Part shown: one piece after another, positions 39,109 to 48,618 of the stretch
Layout: each line of letters starts with the position of its first letter
How positions within the stretch are numbered: position 1 is the stretch's first letter
Assembly (NCBI RefSeq): GCF_001552555.1
Contig: NZ_BCRK01000001.1
Span: 1-64,000, forward strand
Reading direction: 5' to 3'
Length of the DNA: 64,000 nucleotides
DNA from: Nocardiopsis trehalosi NBRC 14201
GTDB lineage: Bacteria; Actinomycetota; Actinomycetes; Streptosporangiales; Streptosporangiaceae
Program-made: the position numbers and the translations under genes
Notes under the pieces: model-generated
Told to the model about the DNA's origin: nothing
Seen by the model: the letters and a program-made list of their open reading frames with translations, nothing else
Database searches by the model: none

Positions 39109-41202
39109 CTAGCCCTTCGCGCGCGGCCGCGGCGCCGGTCCTCCGCCGGGGCGGCGCCCGGGCGGTAGCCCGGGGTCGCGGCGGGGGCCGCGCCCGGCCG
39201 CGTCCTTGCCCAGCAGCGCGTCCACGGGGCGGGCCGGGGCGAGGTCCGCTGTCGCGCGGGCGCCCGAGGGCAGGGACGGATCCTGCGGGAGGCCGAGGCC
39301 GAGCAGGGCGAACAGCCGCGTGGTCTCGACCCTGTCGACGCTCTTCGCCAGCTCCGGCGACCGCCGGTCGCCGTCGTGCCCGTCGACGATGTCGGTGAAG
39401 GTGATGTTGTCCTTGCCGAGCCGGCGGGCCTCCTCCTCGAACGCCTTCGCCTGGGCGTAGCCGTAGCGCGAGTCCAGGGTGAAGCGGATGACGTGCAGCG
39501 TTCCGGTGATGCCGTCGACGTGCCGCAGGGCCGACGCCCGGTGCCAGGCCGCGCGGACCTCCTCGGACGCGTCCGGCGGCCCGCCGAGGTGCATCTCGTG
39601 GGTGAGCTTCATGGTGGCCGCCACGGCGGGGTCGGCGTGGTTGGTCTCGGGGTCGAGCAGGGGGGCGCCGACGACCGCCGCCGGGAACCCCCGGGTCATG
39701 AGGAGGGTGGCGAGGAAGCCGCCGTAGGAGTAGCCGTAGGCCGCCATGCGGTCGGGGTTCACGGCCAGCCGGGGGTCGGCGGCGCCGCGCGCCACGACGG
39801 CGTCGACGGCGGCCTGCAAGTGGTCCAGTTCGGTGGTGCCGCCCTTGCCGTAGATGCCCGTGCGCCAGGCGCGGCCGTACCCGCCCGACCCCAGGTAGTC
39901 GGGGAGGACGAGCATGGCCCCCGCCTGGACGGCGGCCTCGTACAGCTTCGGCAGGGGCTGGTCGATGATGTTGCTGACCGGGCCGCCGTGCACGCCCAGG
40001 AGCAGCGGGTATCCGCCCGGGGGCGGCGGCGCCGACGGGGTCAGCACGACGGTGGAGAGCCGCCCCTCGGGGACGTCGGTCCACAGCCGCTCCACGCGGG
40101 CGTCGCGCTCGCGCAGGCCCGGCCGCTTGGCCCGGGGGAACGGGAACCGGCCGCCGCCGGTGGAGCGGTACTCCCCCGAGGTGAAGACGTTGCGCCACTC
40201 GTACTCGACGCCGCCGTCCGGGCGGGCGGTCACGTTCCGCAGGGTGCCGGGTTCCGTGGCGACGAGCGCCGGAGGGTCCTGGGGGCGGGAGAGGTCGTAG
40301 CGGTGGACGCGGTGGTCGAAGCCGTCCGAGAACGCGCCGACCACGGTCCGCCCGTCCGGGGCGTACCGGGCCTCGGTCACCCACCACGAGGCCCAGCGGT
40401 GGACGAGTTCGCCGTCGACCCCGGTCGTGGACAGCCGCCGCTCGTCGGACGGGTCGTCGGCGTCGGCCACCATCAGGCCGCGCCGGTCGGCGCCCTCGCC
40501 CTCGCAGAGCAGGAGCAGTTCGTGGGAGCGGGCGTCCGGGCTGAACTCCACCGGGATGACCGAGACCCCCTCGCGGTCGCCGACCTCGCGGACGCGGGCG
40601 CCGTCGGAGGTGCGGCGCACCTCGGACCACTCGCCGCCGATGGGGCCGTTGGCGAAGGCGACCCGTCGGCCGTCCGCGGAGAGCGCCACCGCGTGCAGGA
40701 TCACGTCGTCGTCGGCGGCGATCGGGCGGACGGCGCCGTCGGCTCCGGCGACGTAGACGGTGAACCTCTTCCCGTCCGGGGGCAGGTCGCCGATGAAGTC
40801 CAGGGCGAAGGCGAACGCCCCGGCGGCGGCGGAGTACCCGCGCGGGCACCCGGGCGGCAGCCCCGGGGCGACGGGGACCTCGTCCCCGGGTGCGCTGTCG
40901 AAGGGCTGCTTGACCCAGGAGCCCGCCTCGGAACCGGGCCCGGTCGGCTTGAACCAGTACACCCACGTGCCGTCCGCCGAGATCGCGGCGTCGGTCACGC
41001 CGTGCCGGGGGTCGGTCAGCCGGCGCTGCGCGCCGGAGGCGCGGTCCCACGTGCACAGCGCCCACATGCCGGGCTCACCGCCCGGCGGATCGGGCCGGTA
41101 GCAGTAGACGCTCCGGTCCGGGTTGCCCCGGGCGGTCTTCAGGTCCGCCGTACTCCCCTGCTTGCGGGCCACCCCGGCCGCACCGGCCACCGCGCACCTC
41201 AC
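39109..41202 (-). CDS. S9-family prolyl-oligopeptidase-like serine peptidase
   Basis: A 697-residue enzyme. Residues 30-400 have repeated DGxxV-type blades of a beta-propeller (ISADGTWVYWFK, LSADGRRVAFANG, YAPDGRTVVGAF). Residues 410-650 form the alpha/beta-hydrolase domain, with the nucleophile Ser492 in GYSYGGF and the catalytic His609 in DGHDGD. It cleaves peptides, or acts as an acylaminoacyl peptidase, in the cytoplasm; no signal peptide was seen. The last 45 residues are a disordered, Arg/Pro-rich tail unusual for the family. GTG 41202 is chosen; no ribosome site is evident. Confidence 0.9.
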   Translation of the reverse strand: MRCAVAGAAGVARKQGSTADLKTARGNPDRSVYCYRPDPPGGEPGMWALCTWDRASGAQRRLTDPRHGVTDAAISADGTWVYWFKPTGPGSEAGSWVKQPFDSAPGDEVPVAPGLPPGCPRGYSAAAGAFAFALDFIGDLPPDGKRFTVYVAGADGAVRPIAADDDVILHAVALSADGRRVAFANGPIGGEWSEVRRTSDGARVREVGDREGVSVIPVEFSPDARSHELLLLCEGEGADRRGLMVADADDPSDERRLSTTGVDGELVHRWASWWVTEARYAPDGRTVVGAFSDGFDHRVHRYDLSRPQDPPALVATEPGTLRNVTARPDGGVEYEWRNVFTSGEYRSTGGGRFPFPRAKRPGLRERDARVERLWTDVPEGRLSTVVLTPSAPPPPGGYPLLLGVHGGPVSNIIDQPLPKLYEAAVQAGAMLVLPDYLGSGGYGRAWRTGIYGKGGTTELDHLQAAVDAVVARGAADPRLAVNPDRMAAYGYSYGGFLATLLMTRGFPAAVVGAPLLDPETNHADPAVAATMKLTHEMHLGGPPDASEEVRAAWHRASALRHVDGITGTLHVIRFTLDSRYGYAQAKAFEEEARRLGKDNITFTDIVDGHDGDRRSPELAKSVDRVETTRLFALLGLGLPQDPSLPSGARATADLAPARPVDALLGKDAAGRGPRRDPGLPPGRRPGGGPAPRPRAKG

Positions 41203-41357
41203 TCCCCGTCCCCGCCGCCGGCGCAGCGGACGGCGGTCGACTCCGTTGTCGTCCCGGGCACCTTATCCGGGCCCGCCCCCGCCCCCCCGCGCCCGTCCAC
41301 CGATTCCCGGCACCGGACGCCCGGACGTCCGTTGCGGCGGTCCGGCCGGGGCCGTGA

Positions 41358-41490
41358 TCAGCGGCGGAAGAAGGCGCGCAGGCGCTGCGCGACGAGTTGT
41401 GGGCGCCGCCGTTGTCGGCGGCCGGGTGGCCCAGGCCGGGCAGTTCCCCGCGCCGGGCGTGCGGGATCGCGGAGATAGCCGGTGTAACGG
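41358..41490 (-). pseudogene. C-terminal scrap of an alpha/beta hydrolase
   Basis: Minus-strand frames spell AISAIPHARRGELPGLGHPAADNGGA, then after a frameshift QLVAQRLRAFFRR and a stop at 41358. This is the usual end of an alpha/beta hydrolase (catalytic-His loop LPGLGH, last helix LRAFF). No upstream body remains. The rest of the 456-base gap 41203-41658 shows nothing recognisable. Shown in pieces: AISAIPHARRG, ELPGLGHPAADN. Confidence 0.5.
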
Positions 41491-41658
41491 GGCGTCCGGC
41501 CGGCCGGACGGCGTGTCCGCCGTTATCCCCGTGAGGGACCGGCAGTGGATGTGGTTGTATTGGCGACGCACTTCTGCGCCGGAAATGTCGGTGTTCCTGG
41601 GCGCTCGCCGTTGCCCGCCGCCCGTCCGCCGACGGCACGCCCAGTGAGGAACACCGCG

Positions 41659-42894
41659 ATGAGCACCCCGCAGCCCTTCCCCTTGCAGCCCGCTCCGATC
41701 CACGTGCCCGACGAGGTACTCGACGACCTGCGCGCCCGCCTGGCGTCGACCCGTCCGCCGCTGGACGAGGGGAACGACGACTGGTCCTACGGCGTCCCCG
41801 AGGCCTACCTCCGCGAGCTGGTCGCCTACTGGCGGGACGGCTTCGACTGGCGCAAGGCCGAGGCCGCCGTCAACGCCTACGAGCACTACCGGGTGGACGT
41901 CGCCGGCGTCCCGGTGCACTTCATGCGCAAGCCCGGCCGCGGCCCCCGCCCCATCCCGCTGATCCTCACCCACGGCTGGCCGTGGACGTTCTGGCACTGG
42001 TCGAAGGTGGTCGACCCGCTCGCCGACCCGGCCGCGTTCGGCGGCGACCCCGCCGACGCCTTCGACGTCATCGTGCCGTCGCTGCCCGGCTTCGGTTTCC
42101 CAGGACCGCTCACCGGCTTCCCGGACGTCAACTTCTGGAAGGTCGCCGACCTCTGGCACACCCTGATGACCGAGACCCTGGGGTACGCGAAGTACGCCGC
42201 CGGGGGCTGCGACATCGGCGGGATCGTCTCCAGCCAGCTCGGCCACAAGTACGCCGACGAGCTGTACGGCATCCACATCGGCTCCGGGCTGCCGCTCGAC
42301 TTCTTCAACGGCCCCCGGGCCTGGGACTTCGCCCGGAACCGGCCCCTGACCGACGACCAGCCCGCCGACGTCCGCGCCCGGATCATCGAGCTGGACCACC
42401 GCTCGGCGACCCACCTCAACGTGCACATGCTCGACGGCGCCACCCTCGCCCACGGGCTGAGCGACTCGCCCGCCGGGCTCCTCGCCTGGCTGCTGGAGCG
42501 CTGGAACGCCTGGAGCGACAACGGCGGCGACGTCGAATCCGTCTTCAGCAAGGACGACCTGCTCACCCACGCCACGATCTACTGGGCGAACAACTCCATC
42601 GCCACGTCGCTGCGCTACTACGCCAACGCCAACCGCTACCCCTGGGCCCCCGCCCACGACCGCACCCCGGTCGTGCAGGCCCCGGTCGGCCTCACCTTCG
42701 TCACCTACGAGAACCCGCCCGGCGTCCACACCGCCGCCGAGCGCGTCGCGGCGTTCCGGAACGGTCCGCAGGCCGCCTGGTTCAACCACGTCAACGTCAC
42801 CGCCCACGACCACGGCGGCCACTTCATCCCCTGGGAGAACCCCGACGCCTGGGTGGCCGACCTGCGCCGCACCTTCCACGGCCGCAGGCCCTGA
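41659..42894 (+). CDS. Epoxide hydrolase (EHN-type alpha/beta hydrolase)
   Basis: A 411-residue enzyme. The N-terminal EHN domain starts PAPIHVPDEVLDDLRARLAS. The oxyanion motif is HGWPWTFWHW, the nucleophile Asp185 is in GGCDIGG, and the catalytic His388 is in HDHGGHFIPWE. It should open epoxides to diols, like microsomal-type epoxide hydrolases. ATG 41659 follows AGTGAGGAAC. The alpha/beta hydrolase starting at 42939 is 44 bases downstream and may be in the same transcript. Confidence 0.9.
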   Translation: MSTPQPFPLQPAPIHVPDEVLDDLRARLASTRPPLDEGNDDWSYGVPEAYLRELVAYWRDGFDWRKAEAAVNAYEHYRVDVAGVPVHFMRKPGRGPRPIPLILTHGWPWTFWHWSKVVDPLADPAAFGGDPADAFDVIVPSLPGFGFPGPLTGFPDVNFWKVADLWHTLMTETLGYAKYAAGGCDIGGIVSSQLGHKYADELYGIHIGSGLPLDFFNGPRAWDFARNRPLTDDQPADVRARIIELDHRSATHLNVHMLDGATLAHGLSDSPAGLLAWLLERWNAWSDNGGDVESVFSKDDLLTHATIYWANNSIATSLRYYANANRYPWAPAHDRTPVVQAPVGLTFVTYENPPGVHTAAERVAAFRNGPQAAWFNHVNVTAHDHGGHFIPWENPDAWVADLRRTFHGRRP

Positions 42895-42938
42895 CAGGCC
42901 CCGGCACCGCCGCCCGGCGCTCCGAAGGGAACAGCGGT

Positions 42939-44231
42939 ATGGCGGCGCCCCGCCCATCCGGCCTGGTGACGGCCGACCACACCTTCACCGTCCCGCTCGA
43001 CCACGACCGGCCCGACGGCCGGCGCATCCGGGTGTACGCGCGTGAGGTGCGCGACGCCGCACGTGCGGACCGGGACCTGCCGTGGCTGCTCTTCCTGGGC
43101 GGCGGCCCCGGCGCCGCCGCCCCCCGCCCGCTCGGCGGGGAGGGCTGGCTGCGCCGGGCCGCGCGCGACTACCGCGTGCTGCTGCTGGACCAGCGCGGCA
43201 CCGGCAGGTCCACCCCCGTCGACGGCCGGCTGCCGCGCCGGGTCGGTGATCCGCGCGCCCTGGCGCACTACCTGGCGCACTTCCGCGCCGACGCGATCGT
43301 GCGCGACGCCGAGGCGATCCGCCGGGCACTCATCGGGGACCGGCCGTGGAGCGTGCTGGGGCAGAGCTTCGGCGGCCTGTGCGCGGTCACCTACCTCTCC
43401 TTCGCCCCGGAGGGGCTGGCCGAGGCGTTCATCACCGGCGGGCTGCCCGGGGTGAGCGCCTCCGCCGACGAGGTCTACCGCGCGCTGTACCCCCGGGTGA
43501 TCGCCGCGAACGCCGAGCACGCCGACCGCTTCCCGGGTGACGGCGAGCGGGCCCGCACCGTCGCCCGGTACCTGCGCGACCACCGGACCGTCCTGCCGAG
43601 CGGGCGGCTGCTGACCGTCGAGGCCTTCCAGTCCCTGGGCAACCTCCTCGGCGGTACCGGGGGCGGCCGGCGCCTGCACTACCTCCTCGAAGACCCGTTC
43701 ACCGGAGGGACCGAGCCGTCGGACGCCTTCCTGGCCGGGGTCGACCGCGCGCTGTCCGACATCGCCGGCGGGCCGCTGTACTCCCTCCTGCACGAGGCGA
43801 CCTACGCCCAGGGGGACGGCGCCACACGCTGGTCGGCGCACCGCGTCCGGGACGAGTTCCCCGCCTTCGACGCCGCCGCTGCGCTCGATTCGGGCGCGCC
43901 CGTGCTGTTCACCGGGGAGATGATCTACCCCTGGATGTTCGACACCGACCCGGCGCTGCGGCCGTTCCGCGCGGCCGCGCACGTGCTCGCCGAGCGCGCG
44001 GCCTGGCCCGCCCTCTACGACGTCGACCGCCTGCGCGCCACCACCGTGCCCGTCGCGGCCGCCATCTACGAGGACGACATGTACCTCGACCGGGACCTGT
44101 CGGTCGCCACCGCCCGGACCATCCGCGGCCTGCGGCCGTGGATCACCGGCGACCACCGCCACGACGGCCTGCGCACGAGCGACGGGGCCGTCCTGGACCG
44201 CCTCATCGGCCTCCTCCGCGCGGCACCGTGA
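42939..44231 (+). CDS. Alpha/beta hydrolase, proline-iminopeptidase (S33) type
   Basis: A 430-residue hydrolase. The oxyanion motif is LFLGGGPGAAAPRP, and LLLDQRGTGRSTP is typical of S33 peptidases. The nucleophile is Ser143 in GQSFGG, and the ending has ITGDHRHDGLRT with the catalytic His. Family members remove N-terminal Pro or hydrolyse esters. ATG 42939 follows CGAAGGGAAC. Confidence 0.88.
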   Translation: MAAPRPSGLVTADHTFTVPLDHDRPDGRRIRVYAREVRDAARADRDLPWLLFLGGGPGAAAPRPLGGEGWLRRAARDYRVLLLDQRGTGRSTPVDGRLPRRVGDPRALAHYLAHFRADAIVRDAEAIRRALIGDRPWSVLGQSFGGLCAVTYLSFAPEGLAEAFITGGLPGVSASADEVYRALYPRVIAANAEHADRFPGDGERARTVARYLRDHRTVLPSGRLLTVEAFQSLGNLLGGTGGGRRLHYLLEDPFTGGTEPSDAFLAGVDRALSDIAGGPLYSLLHEATYAQGDGATRWSAHRVRDEFPAFDAAAALDSGAPVLFTGEMIYPWMFDTDPALRPFRAAAHVLAERAAWPALYDVDRLRATTVPVAAAIYEDDMYLDRDLSVATARTIRGLRPWITGDHRHDGLRTSDGAVLDRLIGLLRAAP

Positions 44232-44343
44232 GGCCGCCGCCCGCGCCGCCCGAGGGCCGGCGCGCCGGGGCGGTCCAGCCTCGTCCGGCCGATGGGCGGC
44301 GGGGCGCCCCCGCGATCCCGGGTCCGGGCCCGATGATGGCCAC

Positions 44344-44550
44344 ATGACACCTGACCAGGGCGATCAGCACCCCCGCCACGAGCCGGGCCGGGGCGGTTCG
44401 GCGGCCGCGATCCGCGCCGCACTCACCCTGCCCGGCGCCGCCGGGGGCCTGCCCCACTGGGGCGGCCGCCGCCCGCGCCGCACCCCCGCCACCCTCTTCC
44501 GCCCGATCGCCGCCCCGCCTCGGGAGGTTCCGCCCGCCGAAGGGGCGTGA
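44344..44550 (+). CDS. Possible small hypothetical protein
   Basis: A 68-residue frame with a -10-like GATGAT ending 6 bases before the ATG, the leaderless pattern seen at better-supported genes here. The sequence (AAAIRAALTLPGAAGGLPHW) is low-complexity with a basic, Pro-rich tail and no known family. It could be a small real protein or chance. The rest of the 44232-44580 gap shows nothing else. Confidence 0.3.
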   Translation: MTPDQGDQHPRHEPGRGGSAAAIRAALTLPGAAGGLPHWGGRRPRRTPATLFRPIAAPPREVPPAEGA

Positions 44551-44580
44551 CCGCACCGGCTCCGCACGTCCCCGGGACGG

Positions 44581-45222
44581 TCAGGCGGCGGTGCCGCCGT
44601 CGGACGGGGGTGCGGCGGCCGGCCGGAGCATGGCCATGGGGCCGCTGGGGATGGCGACCCGTTCCGTCGCCGCGAACCCGAACCGCTCGTACAGCCGCCG
44701 ACTGCCCGGTGTGGTGGCCTCAAGGAAGGCGGGCAGCCGGTGCCGGTCGACGGCGGCCAGGCGGTGGGCGAGCAGCGCGGAACCGACCCCCAGGCCACGC
44801 GCCCGGCCGTCGACGGCGATGTCGGCCAGGTACCAGTGGTCCACGCGGGGCCGGACCGCGTCGAACCGCGACAGCGCCGAGGCCGCCGCGCCCAGGTGGC
44901 GGAGCCCGATCGCGCGCGCGTACAGCGGCAGCGCCCGCAGGCGGTGCCGGATGTCGGCGGTGCGGCGTCGGTGCGGCCCCTCCCAGGCGGCCACCCCCAG
45001 GATCGCGCCGTCGTCGTCGTCGGAGCGGGCGACGTCGATGGCGCCGCTGCGGGCGGGGCCGGTGCGCAGTTCCGCGATATGGAACAAGGTGAGCCGGTGG
45101 AGGCGGTCGCGGTCGCCGGGCAGGATGTCGTAGAGCACGGGGTCCTGCTCCAGGGCGCGGGCGATGACGCGGGCGCACGCGTCGATGTCGGTGGCGGCGG
45201 CGGTGGTGATGTGCAGGCTCAT
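44581..45222 (-). CDS. GNAT N-acetyltransferase
   Basis: A 213-residue acetyltransferase. The N-terminus TDIDACARVIARALEQDP and the acetyl-CoA loop (VDGRARGLGVGSALLAHRL), followed by LEATTPGSRRLYERFGF, place it in the GNAT family. Acceptor unknown; the form resembles small-molecule or antibiotic acetyltransferases. ATG 45222 has AGGAGGACCC upstream. Confidence 0.88.
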   Translation of the reverse strand: MSLHITTAAATDIDACARVIARALEQDPVLYDILPGDRDRLHRLTLFHIAELRTGPARSGAIDVARSDDDDGAILGVAAWEGPHRRRTADIRHRLRALPLYARAIGLRHLGAAASALSRFDAVRPRVDHWYLADIAVDGRARGLGVGSALLAHRLAAVDRHRLPAFLEATTPGSRRLYERFGFAATERVAIPSGPMAMLRPAAAPPSDGGTAA

Positions 45223-45506
45223 CGGTGCGGGTCCTCCTGTGGTGGTGCGGGCCCGTCCGCCTCCGGCGTTCGCGGGCCGCGTGAGCACCCGGCGGTGCGG
45301 TCGGCGGGGAGACCGGCTGGTCGGGCTCCCGTGCCCGAATGCCAGCAGCACGAGACGGCCCGCGCAAGCGGCCACGCGCGCGGCGTCGCGGCCGGTCATC
45401 GCGGGCGGTGCGGGCGGCGGAGGCGGGCGGGCGCGAGAGGGGCGCCCGCCGCTGGGGCGGCGTCCGCCCTCCCGGGTGCGCGAGGAGGGCGGCGGGCCGT
45501 CGGCCG

Positions 45507-46403
45507 TCAGGTGTGCAGCCGGAGCCGCTCGATCACCGTCGCGAGGTGGGAGCGCTCCTCGGCGTCCAGGCCGCGCAGCGGCAGCGGGAGGTTGCGGTGG
45601 GCGGTCAGGCCCAGGTGCGCGGCGGCCGCGGCGACGACCCGCAGACCGCCGTGCCGGGCGAACAGGTCCCACAGGGGCTGGAGCCGGCGCGACTCCTCTT
45701 CGGCCCACCGGTGCTGCCCGGCCTGCGCGGCGCGGACGAGCGCGAGCGCCGGCTCGGGGAAGGTCCCGGCGAGCACCGAGTACCAGGCGTCGCATCCCGC
45801 GTTCAGACCCCTGACCGCCGCCGCGTCTCCGCTGATCCCCACCGCGACGGTGTCGGGCAGGAGCCGGCGCAGGTGCTCGACCCGGGCCCGGGCCGATCCG
45901 GGGTCGGCGGGAAGCGGGGGGATCTTGAGGGCGGCCACCCGCGGCAGCCGGGCCAGCCGGGCGTACAGCTCGTCGGTGAAGGCGAAGTGCGTGGTGCGGG
46001 GGTTGTCGTAGACCACCAGTGGGACCGACAGGGCCGCGGTGACCTCCTCGAACAGGCCGAAGACGTCCTCGTCGGTCAGCGGCTGATAGGACACCGGCGC
46101 CAGCAGGACGCCGGACGCGCCGGCGTTCTGCGCGTCCTCGGCGGCCTGGAGCACGTGGCGGGTGCGCAGCGCCCCGATGCCGACGATGACCGGCACCCCG
46201 TCGGCGTGCTCGACCGCGAGGCGGGCGACGCGGGCTCGCTCCTCACGGGTCAGGTAGGCGTAGGAACCGGTGGAGCCGAGCGCCCCGATCGAATCGACGC
46301 CGGCGGCGGCGAGCCGGCGGACCAGCGCGGCGAACGCCCGCTCGTCGACGCCGCCGTTGCCGGCGACGGGGGTGAGCGGGAAGGCGCTCAGTCCGGTGAA
46401 CAC
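45507..46403 (-). CDS. DapA-like (dihydrodipicolinate synthase family) aldolase/lyase
   Basis: A 298-residue TIM-barrel lyase. Substrate-phosphate-like motif GALGSTGSYAYLTREER, catalytic Tyr in LVVYDNPRTT, and Schiff-base Lys in VAALKIPP. True DapA usually has GIKD at that site, so the substrate is probably another 2-oxo acid rather than pyruvate plus aspartate semialdehyde. GTG 46403 follows GGAGG. The B3/4-domain gene ends its coding 83 bases upstream on the same strand, so the two may form one unit. Confidence 0.88.
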   Translation of the reverse strand: MFTGLSAFPLTPVAGNGGVDERAFAALVRRLAAAGVDSIGALGSTGSYAYLTREERARVARLAVEHADGVPVIVGIGALRTRHVLQAAEDAQNAGASGVLLAPVSYQPLTDEDVFGLFEEVTAALSVPLVVYDNPRTTHFAFTDELYARLARLPRVAALKIPPLPADPGSARARVEHLRRLLPDTVAVGISGDAAAVRGLNAGCDAWYSVLAGTFPEPALALVRAAQAGQHRWAEEESRRLQPLWDLFARHGGLRVVAAAAAHLGLTAHRNLPLPLRGLDAEERSHLATVIERLRLHT

Positions 46404-46485
46404 GGCGAACCTCCAAGGGGGTGCGGGTGGTCCTGCGGTGCGCCCCGGCCTCGTGCCTGATGCGGCCGGGCCGGCGGGGCGGTGG

Positions 46486-47193
46486 TCAGGCGGTGGTGCG
46501 GGCGCGGGCCGGGCCGAGGTAGTGCACGGTGCTCGCGTCGCAGTGCGGCCGGAGCAGGGCCCGCAGGTCGTCGGCCGCCGCCGTGAGCAGGTGCCCGTCG
46601 CGGGTGGCGGCGACGGTCTCCAGGAGGAAGGCGACGCGGGTGGAGTCCTCGGTGACGCGGGTGCGGTGGGCGTCGCGGTGGTTCCAGTGCCGGGTGAGCA
46701 CGCCGGTGGTGTCGGTGTAGACGACCTCGCCGGGCTTGGGGTTCTCGACGGTACCGGGCTCACCGAGCGGGGTGAAGGACTCGTCACCGTCGGCGTGGCG
46801 GATCTCGACGTCACCGGTGACCTGGTCGAGGTCGAAGGCGCCGGCGGGCAGGCCGTGGCGGACGGAGACGGCGTTGTAGGAGTCGACGGCCGGGTTGATC
46901 CGGGGCAGGGAGCCCTTCTTCGCGAGTCGGCGGCCCAGGGCGTCGACGCTGGGCCGGACGCGGCGGGGGTTGGTGCCGAAGGCGCGGTAGGCGGCGTGCC
47001 ACGCCTCGATGCGGGGGTCGTTCTCGTCGGCCGGGTGCCAGGAGCCCTCGGCGAGCCGCGCCTCCAGGTCGGCCAGGGCGGCGGTGGTGGCGGGCCAGGG
47101 TTCGCCGCCGCGCAGGCCGGTGGCGGTGACGACGGCGACGAGGGCGTCGGGGAAGGCGTCGGCGACAGCGGGGCTGATGTGGAAGGTCGTCAT
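46486..47193 (-). CDS. B3/4-domain protein (PheRS beta-like editing domain)
   Basis: A 235-residue stand-alone B3/B4 domain, related to the editing domain of phenylalanyl-tRNA synthetase beta. Landmarks: WHAAYRAFGTNPRRVRPSVDAL, LPRINPAVDSYNAVSVRHGLP, and WNHRDAHRTRVTEDSTRVAF near the end. Free-standing B3/4 proteins may hydrolyse mischarged tRNAs or aminoacyl compounds. It is divergent from an XRE-cupin regulator, a pairing often seen in actinobacteria. Confidence 0.88.
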   Translation of the reverse strand: MTTFHISPAVADAFPDALVAVVTATGLRGGEPWPATTAALADLEARLAEGSWHPADENDPRIEAWHAAYRAFGTNPRRVRPSVDALGRRLAKKGSLPRINPAVDSYNAVSVRHGLPAGAFDLDQVTGDVEIRHADGDESFTPLGEPGTVENPKPGEVVYTDTTGVLTRHWNHRDAHRTRVTEDSTRVAFLLETVAATRDGHLLTAAADDLRALLRPHCDASTVHYLGPARARTTA

Positions 47194-47287
47194 CGGGCGG
47201 TCCGTTCCAGGACGGCGGCCGGGGCCGCGGGTCGGGTGCGGGTGGGGAGGACGGCGGCGGCGCGGCGGACCCGGCCGGTGAGTCGGC

Positions 47288-47464
47288 CCGGCGCACACGC
47301 TCGGCGGGAGCGAGGTCGGCGGGCCGGGTGGTGACCGGTGCCGACGCCCGCCACCGGCGCGGCGCATGGGCGCGCGACACCGGCGCACACGCTCGGCGGT
47401 TTCGACCGGCCCCGGCCCCGGCGCCGACGTCCGGCGGTGGCGCGGCGGGCGGCGCATGGGCGCG
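47288..47464 (+). repeat. Imperfect 90-bp tandem duplication upstream of XRE-cupin gene
   Basis: CCGGCGCACACGCTCGGCGG occurs at 47288 and again at 47380, and GCGGCGCATGGGCGCG at 47359 and 47449. The 90-92 bp period indicates an old duplication within the 435-base divergent region. The promoter side near 47494-47510 also has a short dyad, TGGTA-N7-TACCA. Confidence 0.6.
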
Positions 47465-47628
47465 GTCGGCGCCGGAGGCGGAGCGGTCACAGGTGGTACA
47501 TCCCTTACCATCAACAGAACGACTACACCGTACAACGCACCGACCGGCCGCCGCGAACCGGCCGACCACGCGGTGCGGACCGGCGGGCCGTGCGGTGCGC
47601 CGCCCCGCTACGCGAAAGGGTGAACCCG

Positions 47629-48204
47629 ATGGCCGAGGCCGAGGCGGCACTGCGGACGCTCGCACACAACGTCCGCGCGGCCCGCACCCGCGCCGGTGTG
47701 TCCCTGGACGAACTCGGCCGCCGCGCCAAGGTCAGCAAGGGGGCCCTGGTCGCCCTGGAGAACGCCCAGGGCAACCCGAACTTCGCCACCCTGGTCCGCC
47801 TCGCCGACACCCTCGGCGTCTCCGTGTCCGCGCTGGTGGACGGCGGCCCCCGGCAGCGCGTCCGGGTGGTGGGCGCCGACGCCGCCCCGCCCCTGTGGAC
47901 CGGCGAGCGCGGTGGTGAGGCCCGGCTCATGCTGACCACCTCGGGGCCGGCCCCGGCCGAGGTGTGGCGGTGGAGACTGGAACCCGGCGAGGAGTACCGC
48001 AGCCACCCGCACCAGACCGGTGTCGTGGAGACCGTCAGCGTCACCGCCGGGCGGATGACGCTGACCGTCGGCGGCACCGAGCACGCGGTCGAGGCGGGGC
48101 AGACCGCCACCTTCGACGGCGACGCCCCCCACACCTACCGCGGTTCGGGCACCGCGACCTGCCACCTGATCATGACCGTCCACCTGCCGCCCGGCCCCGC
48201 GTGA
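47629..48204 (+). CDS. XRE-family regulator with C-terminal cupin
   Basis: A 191-residue regulator. Helix-turn-helix SLDELGRRAKVSKGALVALE (residues 25-44), and cupin residues 105-185 (EEYRSHPHQTGVVETVSVTAG, DAPHTYRGSGTATCHLIM). It is divergent from the B3/4 protein, which it probably controls together with the DapA-like gene. The start ATG 47629 follows GAAAGGG with 9-base spacing. Confidence 0.9.
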   Translation: MAEAEAALRTLAHNVRAARTRAGVSLDELGRRAKVSKGALVALENAQGNPNFATLVRLADTLGVSVSALVDGGPRQRVRVVGADAAPPLWTGERGGEARLMLTTSGPAPAEVWRWRLEPGEEYRSHPHQTGVVETVSVTAGRMTLTVGGTEHAVEAGQTATFDGDAPHTYRGSGTATCHLIMTVHLPPGPA

Positions 48205-48249
48205 CCCGTCGGCGGGCCGGGGCGGCGGGGTCGGACGACATCCCGATCC

Positions 48250-48580
48250 GACTCGGTCCCGACTGGAGGACCTGATCGCCGAGGACGCCGGCGCGGCGGA
48301 CAGCCTGCCGGCGGAGGTGAACAAGCTCCAGCGGGTGCGCGGGCTCCAGCTTCCGCCGGAGCTGTTCGGGGACGTGTCGGAGAAGCTGATGGCGGACTGG
48401 CGGGCCGGTGCGGTACACGCTGCTGCCGACGCTGTGCCATGTGCGGAGACGGAGATCGCCCACATGCTCGGCTTCAACCCGCTGCCACGACTGAAGAACG
48501 TCGGCTCTGAACGATCGCCCGGCTCTCCCCGCTCCAGTACGGCCACTCCTGCATCCGGCCTCCCATGGGCCTGCGGCGGC
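48250..48580 (+). pseudogene. Second Tn3-family transposase fragment
   Basis: A plus-strand frame gives NKLQRVRGLQLPPELFGDVS and EKLMADWRAG, matching the N-terminal part of a Tn3 transposase. It then jumps to HMLGFNPLPRLKNVGS and, after a frameshift, TIARLSPLQYGHSCI, both from the C-terminal half. Most of the gene is deleted. No terminal repeats were found nearby. Confidence 0.75.
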
Positions 48581-48618
48581 GGCGTGACCCGACCGCATCG
48601 CATCCGTCATCCGGCACG

